A stretch of 64,000 bases of DNA from Methanocella_A sp963769045. GTDB taxonomy: Archaea; Halobacteriota; Methanocellia; Methanocellales; Methanocellaceae. Under the pieces are notes generated by a model that saw only the letters and a list, made by a program, of their open reading frames with translations, did no database searches and was not told the DNA's origin. This document shows, piece after piece, positions 25,108 through 34,692 of this stretch. The first letter of the stretch is position 1. Each line of letters opens with the position of its first letter. The stretch spans positions 124,001 to 188,000 of the forward strand of contig CAVYKK010000029.1 in NCBI GenBank assembly GCA_963769045.1. The letters are read 5' to 3'. The translations under genes were made by a program, and so were the position numbers.

Positions 25108-25803
25108 ATGGCTACCAAAGACCTTCTTGACAAGGGAGCAATCCTGCAGCGTGACAAAGTGACATATGCAATCGCCCCGCATATCGCAGGAGGCATCTGC
25201 GACCCGAACACATTGCGAAAGCTTGCAGACGTTGCGGAGAAATATCATGCGGCAGCGCTGAAGATCACCGGCGCCCAGCGCATTGCTATCGTCGGTCTCA
25301 AGGAAGAGGACATCGACAAAGCATGGGCCGATCTCGGCATCAAGCCGGGCGCGGCCGTGGGCATGTGTGTGCGCAGCATCAAGGTCTGCCCCGGGACGAC
25401 GTTCTGCAAACGCGGGGTACAGGACAGCGTCGGGCTCGGCCTGGCCCTGGACGCTGCGTATCACGGTATGACCACCCCATCGAAGTTCAAGATCGGAGTC
25501 TCAGGCTGCCCTAACAGCTGCGGCGAGTCCTGGCTGAAGGACCTGGGCTTCCTTGGGACAGCCAAAGGGTTCAAATGTATCGTCGGCGGCGACGCTGGCC
25601 GGGCACCGCGTATCGGCCGGGAACTGGCAGGCGACCTCGATATCGACCATGCGAAGGCGCTGGCAGAGAAGGTCATCCAGTACTACCGGACCAACGCCAA
25701 AGAACGAGAACGGATTGGCGTGTTCATCGACCGCATCGGCTGGGACAAATTCAGGGCCGACATCCTGGGCGAGGCCGCGGGAGCAGGAGAGGCGTTGGCT
25801 TGA
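25108..25803 (+). CDS. Small nitrite/sulfite-reductase-like protein (Dsr-LP type)
   Basis: A 231-residue protein with the siroheme-[4Fe-4S] half of sulfite/nitrite reductases: the ferredoxin-like N-terminal fold (HIAGGICDPNTLRKLADVAE, ALKITGAQRIAIVGL) and cluster ligands CPGTTFC (CX5C) and GCPNSC (CX3C). It lacks the extra ferredoxin domain and second repeat of full-length enzymes, like the small dissimilatory-sulfite-reductase-like proteins of methanogens. Electron donor and substrate are unknown. ATG 25108 is chosen (AAGTGATG just upstream). It converges on mgtA with seven bases between the stops. Confidence 0.88.
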   Translation: MATKDLLDKGAILQRDKVTYAIAPHIAGGICDPNTLRKLADVAEKYHAAALKITGAQRIAIVGLKEEDIDKAWADLGIKPGAAVGMCVRSIKVCPGTTFCKRGVQDSVGLGLALDAAYHGMTTPSKFKIGVSGCPNSCGESWLKDLGFLGTAKGFKCIVGGDAGRAPRIGRELAGDLDIDHAKALAEKVIQYYRTNAKERERIGVFIDRIGWDKFRADILGEAAGAGEALA

Positions 25804-25810
25804 TTCAGGC

Positions 25811-28345
25811 TTAATATCTGACCACACGATAGAAAATCGTCTTAGCCAGCTCGGCCAGCGCGACGTACATGCCCACGATCAGCGCCAGCGCGACGAGGAA
25901 GACGGGCGGCAGCGGGGTGAAGCCAAGCAGACCGGCTAATGGCGTATAAGGCAGCAGGACGACCAGCAGCCCGACAAAAGCCGTCGCTGCGACGAGATAT
26001 TTTCCCGGACGGCTCTTGTAGAAGGGCCGGCGGGTCCTGATAACCAGCACGATGAAGCTGGCCGAAATGACCGACTCCATGAACCATCCCGTGCGGAATT
26101 GCATTTCGTTCGCATGCAGGAACAGGAGCAAAATCCCGAACGTGATGAAGTCGAACACGGAGCTGACCAGGCCGAAAGTGATCATGAACTTGCGTATGAA
26201 GTCGATGTCCCAGCGACGGGGCTTCTCTACCAGTTCCCGGTCGACAGAGTCGGTAGCAATGGTCATCTCGGGCAGGTCAGTGAGCAGGTTTGTAAGCAGG
26301 ATTTGCTTGGGCAGCAGCGGCAGGAACCAGAGGATCAGCGATGCGCCGGCCATGCTGAACATGTTGCCGAAGTTGGCGCTGGTCGCCATGAACACGTACT
26401 TCAGGGTGTTCGCGAAAGTGACCCGGCCCTCTTCCACGCCGCTGATCAGCACGTTCAGGTCCTTTTCCATGAGGACGATGGCCGCCGCTTCCTTCGCCAC
26501 GTCGACTGCACTGTCCACCGATATGCCCACATCGGCCGTATGTAGTGCGGGGGCATCATTGATGCCGTCGCCCATGTAACCGACCACGTTGCCCGCCCGT
26601 TTCAAAACGTGAATGATACGCTCCTTCTGATTGGGCTCGACCTCGGCGAAGACGTCGACGTCGTTCACTCTCGCCCAGAGCGCTTCGTCACCCATGTGGT
26701 ACATGTCCGGGCCGGTGATGATATCGGGCCGGAGTCCCAGCTGGGCACTGATGCTGGCCGCTACCAGCCGGTTATCGCCTGTGAAAATCTTCAGGGAGAC
26801 GCCGTGCTCTTTCAGCTTTTTCACGGTCTCTGAGATGCCGGGCTTCGGAGGATCGAACAGGGTGACGATGCCAAGAAACGTCATGGCCGCTTCCTCGTCT
26901 CTGTCGATGGTCTCCTTCCTGTCGATATCCTTATAGGACACGCCCAGCGTCCGCAACCCTTTGCTGCTCAGGTCGTGGTAAAGATTCTCGATGCGTTCAA
27001 GCGCTTCGGCGATCGGCACCACCCTGCCATCTGGCAGCTCGGCGCTAACGCATATCTCCAGGACTTTATCCAGCGCACCTTTGGTGATCAGCATGTTCGA
27101 CTCCGGACCGGAAATGAACACGCTCAGGCGTTTCCTCCTGAAATCGTACGGGATTTCGTCCAGCGGCCGGTATTTCGACTTGTCCATCTCACAGGCGGTC
27201 CGAAGCGCCTCATCGATAGGGCTGGTGTAGCCCTTCTCGAAACAAGCGTTCATATGGGCGTACTGCAGCGTCTTCTCGCTCCGGGCGCCGTCGATGCCCA
27301 CAGCCGAGTTGACCTTGACGATGCCTTCGGTGATCGTACCGGTCTTGTCCGAGCAAAGCACGTTCATACTGCCGAAGTTCTCGATGGAGGACAGCTGCTT
27401 GACAATGACCTTTTTCTTAGCCATGCGCTTCGCACCCTGAGCGAGGTTAATACTTATGATAGCCGGCAGCAACTGCGGTGTCAGCCCGACCGCGAGCGCC
27501 AGCGAGAAAATGAACGACTCCAGCACTGACCGATGCAGGAAGACGTTGATCGCAAAGATGGCGAAGATCAGGATCATCGTGACCTCCAGCAACAGGTAGC
27601 CGAACTGACGCACGCCGCGCTCGAACTCTGTCTCAGGCTGCCGGAAAGTCAACCGCTGCGACACCTTGCCGAATTCTGTCGCCTTGCCGGTGCGCATGAC
27701 CAGCGCCTTTGCCGAGCCGCTCATGATGTGGGTGCCCATGAACAGCGAATTGGTGCGCTTCGCCAGCGGAGTTTCGGCCGGCAGGTCGGCAGACACCTTT
27801 TCCGCCGGGTAAGATTCGCCGGTGAGCGCAGCCTCGTCCACGAACAGGCCCTTAGAGTCGATGATCCGACAATCGCCAGGCACGCCATCGCCAGCGTTCA
27901 GTATGACGATATCGCCGGGAACCACATCTTCGAAGGGTATCTCGGTTTCCTTTCCTTCCCGGAGGACCGTCGCTTTCAGCTGCACCAGCGCCATCAGGTC
28001 TTCCACGGCGGCCGATGCCTCGTATTCCTGCCAGAACCCCAGCACACCGCTGAAGAGCACGATGACCATGATAATGATCGAGTCGGTCGGATCGCCGAGG
28101 AAGAACGAGAGCGTGGCGGCGAACAGGAGAATGAGGATGATCGGGCTGGCGAACTGCTTCATGAACAGCGCAGCCGTGTTGATCTGGCGTTTGGGGCGTA
28201 GCTGGTTAGGGCCATACTTCCGGAGCCGGACATGGGCCTCAGCCTCAGACAACCCTTCCGGGCTGGTATTTAGCCGCCGGTACAGGTCTGGCACTGGCAT
28301 GCTCCAGAAAGGCGGTTCCTTGGCGGGCTGGCCGGGGCTCTGCAT
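25811..28345 (-). CDS. mgtA: Magnesium-translocating P-type ATPase
   Basis: MgtA-type P3B ATPases import Mg2+ across the cytoplasmic membrane at the expense of ATP. The 844-residue protein has the full set: an N-terminal cation ATPase region, actuator motif DEAALTGES, the transmembrane LALAVGLTPQLLPAI, the phosphorylation site CSDKTGTITEG (Asp near residue 334), nucleotide-binding KGALDKVLEIC and hinge MGDGINDAPALH (near 592), and a C-terminal bundle of six spans. No Mg-sensing leader is evident upstream; the 5' region (28346-28499) contains a family A repeat. Confidence 0.95.
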   Translation of the reverse strand: MQSPGQPAKEPPFWSMPVPDLYRRLNTSPEGLSEAEAHVRLRKYGPNQLRPKRQINTAALFMKQFASPIILILLFAATLSFFLGDPTDSIIIMVIVLFSGVLGFWQEYEASAAVEDLMALVQLKATVLREGKETEIPFEDVVPGDIVILNAGDGVPGDCRIIDSKGLFVDEAALTGESYPAEKVSADLPAETPLAKRTNSLFMGTHIMSGSAKALVMRTGKATEFGKVSQRLTFRQPETEFERGVRQFGYLLLEVTMILIFAIFAINVFLHRSVLESFIFSLALAVGLTPQLLPAIISINLAQGAKRMAKKKVIVKQLSSIENFGSMNVLCSDKTGTITEGIVKVNSAVGIDGARSEKTLQYAHMNACFEKGYTSPIDEALRTACEMDKSKYRPLDEIPYDFRRKRLSVFISGPESNMLITKGALDKVLEICVSAELPDGRVVPIAEALERIENLYHDLSSKGLRTLGVSYKDIDRKETIDRDEEAAMTFLGIVTLFDPPKPGISETVKKLKEHGVSLKIFTGDNRLVAASISAQLGLRPDIITGPDMYHMGDEALWARVNDVDVFAEVEPNQKERIIHVLKRAGNVVGYMGDGINDAPALHTADVGISVDSAVDVAKEAAAIVLMEKDLNVLISGVEEGRVTFANTLKYVFMATSANFGNMFSMAGASLILWFLPLLPKQILLTNLLTDLPEMTIATDSVDRELVEKPRRWDIDFIRKFMITFGLVSSVFDFITFGILLLFLHANEMQFRTGWFMESVISASFIVLVIRTRRPFYKSRPGKYLVAATAFVGLLVVLLPYTPLAGLLGFTPLPPVFLVALALIVGMYVALAELAKTIFYRVVRY

Positions 28346-28401
28346 ATATTAGCAATGTTACATACGGATGCACATAAGCGTTTGTAGCGGATTAGAGGGC
28401 T

Positions 28402-28472
28402 CGGAGGTTTCACGAGGCCACAGAGACGTTCACCACAGAGGGCACAGAGGCCACAGAGGTATGCACAGAGGC
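28402..28472. repeat. Family A single-arm repeat (A4)
   Basis: Words such as CACAGAGGGCACAGAGGCCA and CAGAGGTATGCACAGAGG, without an opposite arm, between the mgtA start and the end of the next gene on the same strand. Confidence 0.6.
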
Positions 28473-28499
28473 CTTTTTAAAAGATGGCTTCCGTCAACC

Positions 28500-29165
28500 T
28501 CAATTCAATGGCACACCCAGTATGAGGAAGAATATGAAAAGAACAATGATAATCGGTATTGATACCAGGTATGGCAGTACGATACTGACCGGGTATTTCC
28601 AGAGGCTCTCTTTCATCCCTGTAAAGCTAATCAATTGCATGGGCAAGAGGAAAATCGCCGCGTAGACCAGGAAGAGGAAGGGCGCGATCACCAGGATGGG
28701 CAGGATGGCTATAGGACTTGCCAGAACAGGGCCTGTCCCCTCATAGAGCAGGCCTGCCATGCCTGCAAGCAATAATGCCTCAGTGTCGGTATAGCGATAT
28801 TTCTTCGACAGGAAGAAGTACCATGTCCCGAACCAGCCGAGCCATGCGATGCAACAGAAAATGACATCGGCCCACAGCACCGGAATGGCGATACGATTTC
28901 CTGTGAGATAGCAGAAAATTTCTTCGGCCGCAGTAACAAGGAAGGCCAGGCCTATGAACTTGACAGCGACAGGGACAGGTATGCCGGTTAGCAGGGACTT
29001 GATGCGGTCACGGTATCGATAGCAGATGCCGCCATAGACGATCGTGTACAAGAAGGCAAAGACTGCAGCGTTCCGATTACCGGCCACGAAAAAGATGACG
29101 ACGATAGCCAGGAACCACAGCAACAATAGCGGGAGCAGGATACGCTTGCGGTCCATCGGGCTCAT
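28500..29165 (-). CDS. Multi-span membrane protein, unknown function
   Basis: A 221-residue protein with seven or eight predicted membrane helices (ILLPLLLLWFLAIVVIFFVA onwards). Two acidic features stand out inside helices: TAAEEIFCYL near residue 80 and LLYEGTGPVL near 135, reminiscent of, but not clearly matching, intramembrane CAAX-type proteases. ATG 29165 follows CGGAGACGT. The start lies 18 bases after the stop of the BtrH-like gene, so the two are likely one operon and this may be its membrane partner. Confidence 0.7.
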   Translation of the reverse strand: MSPMDRKRILLPLLLLWFLAIVVIFFVAGNRNAAVFAFLYTIVYGGICYRYRDRIKSLLTGIPVPVAVKFIGLAFLVTAAEEIFCYLTGNRIAIPVLWADVIFCCIAWLGWFGTWYFFLSKKYRYTDTEALLLAGMAGLLYEGTGPVLASPIAILPILVIAPFLFLVYAAIFLLPMQLISFTGMKESLWKYPVSIVLPYLVSIPIIIVLFIFFLILGVPLN

Positions 29166-29183
29166 ATACGTCTCCGAACCCAA

Positions 29184-30239
29184 TTATTTTGCCGATAGCC
29201 GGAGGATATTGAAAGCCTCCTCTTCCACGTCTGCAGCACCGGTCAGCATTTCGCCCGCCGCTGCTATCCGCTCGGCCAGCCTGCTTTTATCCGTATAGTC
29301 TTTGAACGTGAGACCCATCCGGGTGAATGCCCTGCCTGAGCGGTCGATCAGCGCTGCTGCTTCCTCGAGACGTCGGTTGCCCGTGATCCCTGCCGATTCT
29401 TTCAGGAAACGCGCGTACATGTAACGGAAACAGCCTCCGCCTGTGCCGCCGATTTCAGTGAAGATATAGAGGTTGAACAGGTTCATCATCAGCCCGGTCT
29501 CATCGAACCGGTCCGGCCATTTTCCGATCTCTTTTGCCGCGTGCCTGATTCCTTTGATCCCGAGATTCTTGATCGGAGCGTTCAACATGGCATCGGCGGT
29601 CTGCTTTATAGACGCGTAAATGCCCTCGGGCTCCGGAGCATGGAAGCCGCGGAAGTCAAAGTCGATATGTGTGTTTTTAGGCGGGAACGGCTTGAACTTC
29701 GAGTTCCTGACTGCCCGGATCTGATCAAGCGTTACCGCATAATAGAAGCCCTTTTTCAGGCTGTCGGCCGCCTGGTCCATGTCAGATACCAGCAGCATCT
29801 CACCGCCATCATAGCCACAGACGACGAAGGTGTGTCCGCCGAAATGATACTCCACGGGAAAATGGAACCACGGCATGTGGCCCATGTCGCCGAAGAGCAT
29901 GACCGGCTCCTGCCGCTTCAGCCGCTCGATCAGGGCGGATTCCGCCTTTTTATCGCTGGCCGTGGCAACTTCGGTGATCCGGACGCCCGTCCGTGCCCCG
30001 AGATCTGCGAAAAATCCTTTCGGGTTCGCCCTCCCGCCCACGAAGGGATAGCCGCCCTTAGGGGCCCAGTAGATGAAGCCCATGCCGGCGCCGAGGCCGA
30101 GCAACATGTCTTCGGAAAGAGGATGACCGTTGTGATAAAAGATCTTGGCAAGCGAGTTCGTCACACAATGATAGCCGTCCAGGGCTGGACATCGTTCGAA
30201 GGGGGCGATTTCACTTTGAGCGTCCACGTTCATCACCAT
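29184..30239 (-). CDS. BtrH N-terminal / DUF4872 domain protein (papain-like fold)
   Basis: A 351-residue protein whose first half matches the BtrH N-terminal domain: DGYHCVTNSLAKIFYHNGHP (Cys near residue 25), GAGMGFIYW, and the His region FGGHTFVVCGYDGGEMLLVSD (near 140). BtrH is the acyltransferase of butirosin synthesis, with a Cys-His catalytic pair. The second half matches DUF4872. In archaea its substrate is unknown; a small-molecule or peptide amidation role is only an inference. The gene starts next to a divergent FAD-dehydrogenase gene and is followed closely by the membrane protein. Confidence 0.82.
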   Translation of the reverse strand: MVMNVDAQSEIAPFERCPALDGYHCVTNSLAKIFYHNGHPLSEDMLLGLGAGMGFIYWAPKGGYPFVGGRANPKGFFADLGARTGVRITEVATASDKKAESALIERLKRQEPVMLFGDMGHMPWFHFPVEYHFGGHTFVVCGYDGGEMLLVSDMDQAADSLKKGFYYAVTLDQIRAVRNSKFKPFPPKNTHIDFDFRGFHAPEPEGIYASIKQTADAMLNAPIKNLGIKGIRHAAKEIGKWPDRFDETGLMMNLFNLYIFTEIGGTGGGCFRYMYARFLKESAGITGNRRLEEAAALIDRSGRAFTRMGLTFKDYTDKSRLAERIAAAGEMLTGAADVEEEAFNILRLSAK

Positions 30240-30420
30240 TTGCGAGGCTATGTTCGCGAACGCTTAATAAATAGCTGATGTAAGCATGCGGTGAAAGTAT
30301 AAACTGTCCGCATGGGCGAAATTATTTATAATCCGGTACCAGACACTTAATTGTAGCATTTTTGCCCGGCTTTTGCGGAAAAACAAGCGTAAGCCATGGC
30401 CGGGTTGTGGAGCGGACAGT

Positions 30421-31785
30421 ATGAAAAAGGCAATCATCGTAGGTGCCGGCCCGGGGGGCATCATGGCGGCACACAAGCTCGCCGGCGCGCTCGACGTGAC
30501 CATTATCGAGCAGGGCAGAGACATCGGCAGTCGCACCTGCCAGGTCATCAAGGGCAAGGAGTGCATCTACTGCAACGTATGCAGCGTCACTGCAGGCGTG
30601 GGCGGCGCGGGGGGCATGTCGGACGGCAAGCTCAACTTCAGCCCGCTAATCGGCGGCGACTGGGCGGAGTTCGTCAGCCCGCAGAAGGCAGACGAGCTGA
30701 TCGGGGAGGTGGACGGCTATTTCGTAGAGCACGGCGCCCCGCCGGAGGAGCCGAAGGTCGAGGGCTCTGACCTGGCCACAAGGGCAGCGGCAAACGGCAT
30801 CGAGTTCATCCCCATTCGCCAGAAGCACATCGGCAGCGACATGCTGCCGCAGGTGATAGGCTCCATGGAGCGCAGCCTCAAGGCACGGGGCGTGAAGGTC
30901 CTGCTTAACACGCGGGTGGAGAGCGTGACCGTGGAAAACGACCGCGTCACAGGCGTCATAGCCGGAGGGAAGCGCCTGAAGGCCGACTTCGTGCTGCTGG
31001 CGCCGGGCCGGTCCGGGAGCACCTGGCTGGGAGAGCAGATGCAGCATTTTGGGGTCCCCATCAAGTACATGCCCATCGACGTAGGCGTGCGTGTCGAAGT
31101 GCCTGCTCTCGTCTACGAGGAGGCAGTCAAGACTAACTGGGACCCTAAGTTCCGCATGTACACGCCCACGTACGACGACTTCGTCCGCACGTTCTGCACC
31201 TGTCCCTATGGCTTCGTGGTGCAGGACACGTACGAGTCCGGCGTAGGCGCGAACGGCCATTCCCAGAGAAACTGTCGCTCGCACAATACCAACTTCGCCT
31301 TCCTGGCAAAAATAGGGCTTACCGAGCCGCTGGAGAACACCAACGAGTACGGCTCGACCATCGCCCACCAGGCCCGCACTATCGGCGGCGGACGGCCGAT
31401 ATTGCAGCGGCTGGGCGACCTGACCAGGGGCCGGCGGTCGACGTGGGAACGCCTGCAGCGCAGCTACGTAGAGCCCACGCTGAAGGCAGTGACGCCCGGT
31501 GACATTTCCATGGCCATGCCCCACCGGATCGTTACTGACATCATCGAAGGCCTGGACATGCTGGACCGGGTCGTGCCCGGCGTCGCCTCGGACGCCACGC
31601 TGCTCTATGCGCCCGAGATCAAGTTTGCTGCCATCAGGCCTGAAACAAGAGAAAACTTCGAGACGGCTAAGGTGGACAACCTGTTCGTTGCAGGCGATGG
31701 CGCCGGCCTGACACGTGGCATCGTACCGGCAGCGGCAACCGGCATAATTGCCGCCGAAGGCATTCTGAAGAAAATCGGAAAGTAA
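30421..31785 (+). CDS. FAD-dependent dehydrogenase (COG2509-like)
   Basis: A 454-residue flavoprotein beginning directly with the Rossmann motif AIIVGAGPGGIMAAHKL, then the family-typical Cys-rich stretch CQVIKGKECIYCNVCSVTAG and GGAGGMSDGKLNFSP. The C-terminus contains the second FAD-binding element VDNLFVAGDGAGLTRGIVPA. This family is widespread in anaerobes but without a proven substrate. The ATG at 30421 starts the Rossmann strand, with GGAGCGGAC upstream; a further in-frame start at 30373 adds 16 basic residues unlike the family. Confidence 0.88.
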   Translation: MKKAIIVGAGPGGIMAAHKLAGALDVTIIEQGRDIGSRTCQVIKGKECIYCNVCSVTAGVGGAGGMSDGKLNFSPLIGGDWAEFVSPQKADELIGEVDGYFVEHGAPPEEPKVEGSDLATRAAANGIEFIPIRQKHIGSDMLPQVIGSMERSLKARGVKVLLNTRVESVTVENDRVTGVIAGGKRLKADFVLLAPGRSGSTWLGEQMQHFGVPIKYMPIDVGVRVEVPALVYEEAVKTNWDPKFRMYTPTYDDFVRTFCTCPYGFVVQDTYESGVGANGHSQRNCRSHNTNFAFLAKIGLTEPLENTNEYGSTIAHQARTIGGGRPILQRLGDLTRGRRSTWERLQRSYVEPTLKAVTPGDISMAMPHRIVTDIIEGLDMLDRVVPGVASDATLLYAPEIKFAAIRPETRENFETAKVDNLFVAGDGAGLTRGIVPAAATGIIAAEGILKKIGK

Positions 31786-31791
31786 CGTTGC

Positions 31792-31826
31792 TGCCCGGCG
31801 GCCGCTCGCGCGTGTACACTTGCCCG
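31792..31826. repeat. Family C GC-rich dispersed repeat (inverted)
   Basis: CGGCGGCCGCTCGCGCGTGT and the following ACACTTGCCCG are the inverse of the family C core, lying between two convergent genes. Confidence 0.45.
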
Positions 31827-31851
31827 ACATCGGCAATGGCGCAATTTTTCA

Positions 31852-33039
31852 TCATGACAATTGTTCGCCTGCCCCTTCGCCGGGTTCGCCGGTATCGCCC
31901 CTGGCGGGCAGGAGTTCGAGGCGGCTAAGTATTTCCAGCTCTTTCAGTGAGGTCAGGGCTTTCTCGCGGTTGCCGCTGACGCGTCGGGCGACCAGGCTGT
32001 CGTATTCCTCCCTGAGCTGGCTCACCGCTCGCAGCAGCCGGGGCCGGTCGAACTGGCCGATGTATTTCCGGACGACGTAAGCCTTGAACGCTATGTCCTC
32101 ATACGGGTCGGCTTTCACAGTCCCCCGCCCCGACAGCCAGATAGGTACGATTGCCAGCAGGAGCAACAGAGCAATGGCCGCCAGTATTGTGCCGATCCCG
32201 GGCATGACCAGCTGCACGCCGCCCTGCGTGACGTCCACGGGCTTTCCCAGCAGTATCTCGTCGCCCAGTAGCGCGATCACGCCCCAGAGGCCTGTCCGGT
32301 CGAAGGTGAAATTATCTCCGGTGACCGGGTAGAAAACGCCTTCCGGAGAGATAGCCATCAACTCGATGCCCCGGCTGCTCAGGCTCTGGAAGACGGTCAG
32401 TGAGATATTCACGGGCTGGTTTACCGGAACGCCGGACGGCACGTCAATCTTTACCGCCCGGTCGATCGGGACGACGGAACGGCCGTTGCCCGTCGGTTGC
32501 GAATACTGTATGAGGTTGAGCAGGCCAGTTTCCTCGGCGAAGACAATTGGCCTCTGTCCGGTAGATGACAACGACGTCATCGTCATATCGGCCGGTATCT
32601 CGACGGTGAAGTTGTAGCTGTCCACTTCCGAGACGTAATTGTAGAAGGTATCAGGGTAGGGCGCTACTTCTGCCGGCAGACGCGCAGGCATAAAAATGAA
32701 GTGGTATGTGCCTGCCACAGCCTGGTCTGCGCTTATATTCAGGCTGAATGCCACGAGACGCGTCTCTCCAGGCGCAAGCGTGAACCCGGATGGCGAGACG
32801 TTTACCCAGGTGATGGCTGCAGGATCATCGACGGCTATGCGGACGACATAGACGGCTTCCAGCCACCCGTCGTTCATCACGATGAAAGAGCCGTTATAGG
32901 AGAAAGGCAAACTGTCGACCCTGACTGATGATACCGAAGGCGCGTAAACCTTGATGCCTGTGCCAGCGGATGATGCGGATACGCTGAACAGTAAAACGAC
33001 CAGGAAGGAAAGGGCAATAAAGCTGTACTGAGGGCGCAT
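31852..33039 (-). CDS. Secreted, membrane-anchored protein with Ig-like region
   Basis: A 395-residue protein with a signal peptide (YSFIALSFLVVLLFSVSASS), an exported region of about 240 residues with two beta-sandwich-like segments (ETRLVAFSLNISADQAVAGT pattern of additional-Ig domains), one membrane span (about 280-300, TILAAIALLLLLAIVPIWL) and a cytoplasmic helical tail (KAYVVRKYIGQFDRPRLLRA). The tail rich in Glu/Gly ends at the terminus. The function is unknown. A start at 33051 would add four residues; MRPQYSF is the more usual form. Its 5' flank is a family A repeat. Confidence 0.75.
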   Translation of the reverse strand: MRPQYSFIALSFLVVLLFSVSASSAGTGIKVYAPSVSSVRVDSLPFSYNGSFIVMNDGWLEAVYVVRIAVDDPAAITWVNVSPSGFTLAPGETRLVAFSLNISADQAVAGTYHFIFMPARLPAEVAPYPDTFYNYVSEVDSYNFTVEIPADMTMTSLSSTGQRPIVFAEETGLLNLIQYSQPTGNGRSVVPIDRAVKIDVPSGVPVNQPVNISLTVFQSLSSRGIELMAISPEGVFYPVTGDNFTFDRTGLWGVIALLGDEILLGKPVDVTQGGVQLVMPGIGTILAAIALLLLLAIVPIWLSGRGTVKADPYEDIAFKAYVVRKYIGQFDRPRLLRAVSQLREEYDSLVARRVSGNREKALTSLKELEILSRLELLPARGDTGEPGEGAGEQLS

Positions 33040-33096
33040 CGGACAATCCACAATATATTATTTGATTAATATATATTAATACGTTTACATAAAAAA

Positions 33097-33331
33097 GAGG
33101 TCACGGAGGTTTGCGAGAGGGCCCGGAGGTTTGCGAGAGGTCACAGAGTTTCACCACAGAGGTCACAGAGGTCACAGAGGTATTCACAGAGGTTTGTTTT
33201 AATAGCGGGCTTCCGGCAGCATTTTCTTTAATATCCTCTGTGTCGTTCTCTGTGGCCTCTGTGACCTCTGTGCTGAGCTCTGTGACCTCTTGTTACCTCT
33301 GAGACCTCTCCGCAAACCTCTGAGACCTCTC
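33097..33331. repeat. Family A fold-back repeat (A5)
   Basis: The left arm (33097-33198) has GAGGTTTGCGAGAGGTCACA and CAGAGGTCACAGAGGTATTC words; the right arm (33232-33331) has CCTCTGTGACCTCTGTG and CCTCTGAGACCTCT. The last bases of the right arm provide the TGA stop (33330-33332) of the TldE gene. Confidence 0.8.
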
Positions 33332-34691
33332 ACCCGCCGGCGACGCGCACGCCTTCGAACTTGATGCTCGGGATGTATCCGGACGCTGGAGAGAACCCGG
33401 ACTCGACCAGCCGATAATTGTCTGCAAGCGACGCCTTCATGAGCAGGGCAGGCATATTGCCGCCGATCATGCCGCCCTTTAGCGGATAAGCGATCTCGCC
33501 GTCGCGGATAGCATGCCCGGCGTAGATGGCGACAGAGAAGTCGCCGCTGACACGGTTCGCCGTATGCGCCCCTAGCACGTTGTCCACGATGATGCCGTTC
33601 TTTACGCCTCGTATCATCTCTTCCTCGCTCATGGTCTCGCCTTCAAGGACGAAGTTACGGGCGCATGTCGAAGGCGCTACCTTGTACGTGGTGCCTGACT
33701 CAAGCCGGTCCCCGTGCATGGCGTTGCCGGTCGGCTTCGCTTTAGACTCGATCGCGTCGTATGCGTCGTACAGCAGTCCGGTCATGATGCCTTTATCGGC
33801 CAGCATCGTGCGCTGGCTCGGGTATCCTTCCTCGTCAGTGGCGAATGTATTCAGCCCTTTCGGGTGCCGGGCGTCGTCTACTATAGTGATGCCCTTTGCC
33901 GCTACGGGCTTGCCGATCTTATCTACGTACACCGACTCGCCTTTCCTGACGGCGTCGCCGTTCAGTGACGGCAGGACTGTGTTTGAGAGGATGTCAAAGG
34001 CTGCATCGGGCCGCAGGATGACGTCCATGGTCGCCGTCTCTATCGCCTTTTGCCCTAACTGCGCAATTGCTTTCTCAGTGGCCTTTCGGCCGATCTCTTC
34101 GAAGTTGAAGTCGCGTGAACGCGATACCTGCGAGTCGTCGCCGTTCACCATGACCCCGTCTTCCTTGAGCACCGTCATGACGGACCCGCTGAGGAACGTG
34201 CCCTCGTCGTAGACGGAAACGCCGTTGCTGTTGGCCACGGCGTAGGCGAGCGTGCCGAAGGAGAGGCCGCCACGGGTCGGCAGGGCACGGGGATCGAAGC
34301 GTGCGCCCTCGATGATGTCGCGGGCCAGGTCGATGCCGTCCTCGGTGACCAGCGTGGCCACCTTGTTGTCGTAGATCGACCGGGTTCCGCTGTAGTCCCG
34401 GTCGTCCTGGAACCCGTAGCAGCCGGCAGCACTGAACCGTGCTACGGAGAGCGCCTGTTTCAGCCCGAACTCGATAGAGCGTTCGTCGCAGTAGGCATAG
34501 CCGGTATTGGGGCCGTTGACTACGCGGATCCCGATGCCATAGTCGCCGTCCTGCGAGCCGAAAGTGACCTTGCCCGACTCGATGATGATCGAAGTATGAC
34601 GTTTCTTCTGTACGAAGGCCTCGCAGCAAATGTCCATAGATGCGGCCGTGTTCACGACATGGTTGGCGACTCGCAATAGCTCTTCTTTCAT
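33330..34691 (-). CDS. tldE: TldE/PmbA, partner subunit of the TldD metalloprotease
   Basis: A 453-residue TldE-family protein (IRVVNGPNTGYAYCDERSIE, GDYSGTRSIYDN region, MDVILRPDAAFDILSNTVLP and GITIVDDARHPKGLNT). TldE lacks the zinc motif and pairs with TldD in a heterodimeric protease that degrades unfolded peptides and, in bacteria, finishes ribosomal peptides such as microcin B17. It begins one base after the tldD stop, so the two subunits are co-translated. The final codon and stop are within a family A repeat. Confidence 0.95.
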   Translation of the reverse strand: MKEELLRVANHVVNTAASMDICCEAFVQKKRHTSIIIESGKVTFGSQDGDYGIGIRVVNGPNTGYAYCDERSIEFGLKQALSVARFSAAGCYGFQDDRDYSGTRSIYDNKVATLVTEDGIDLARDIIEGARFDPRALPTRGGLSFGTLAYAVANSNGVSVYDEGTFLSGSVMTVLKEDGVMVNGDDSQVSRSRDFNFEEIGRKATEKAIAQLGQKAIETATMDVILRPDAAFDILSNTVLPSLNGDAVRKGESVYVDKIGKPVAAKGITIVDDARHPKGLNTFATDEEGYPSQRTMLADKGIMTGLLYDAYDAIESKAKPTGNAMHGDRLESGTTYKVAPSTCARNFVLEGETMSEEEMIRGVKNGIIVDNVLGAHTANRVSGDFSVAIYAGHAIRDGEIAYPLKGGMIGGNMPALLMKASLADNYRLVESGFSPASGYIPSIKFEGVRVAGG

Positions 34692-34692
34692 G

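Noticed and set aside
33097..33331. CRISPR-like direct repeats in family A elements
   Set aside because: Repeat words are irregularly spaced, occur in both orientations and lack unique equal-length spacers.
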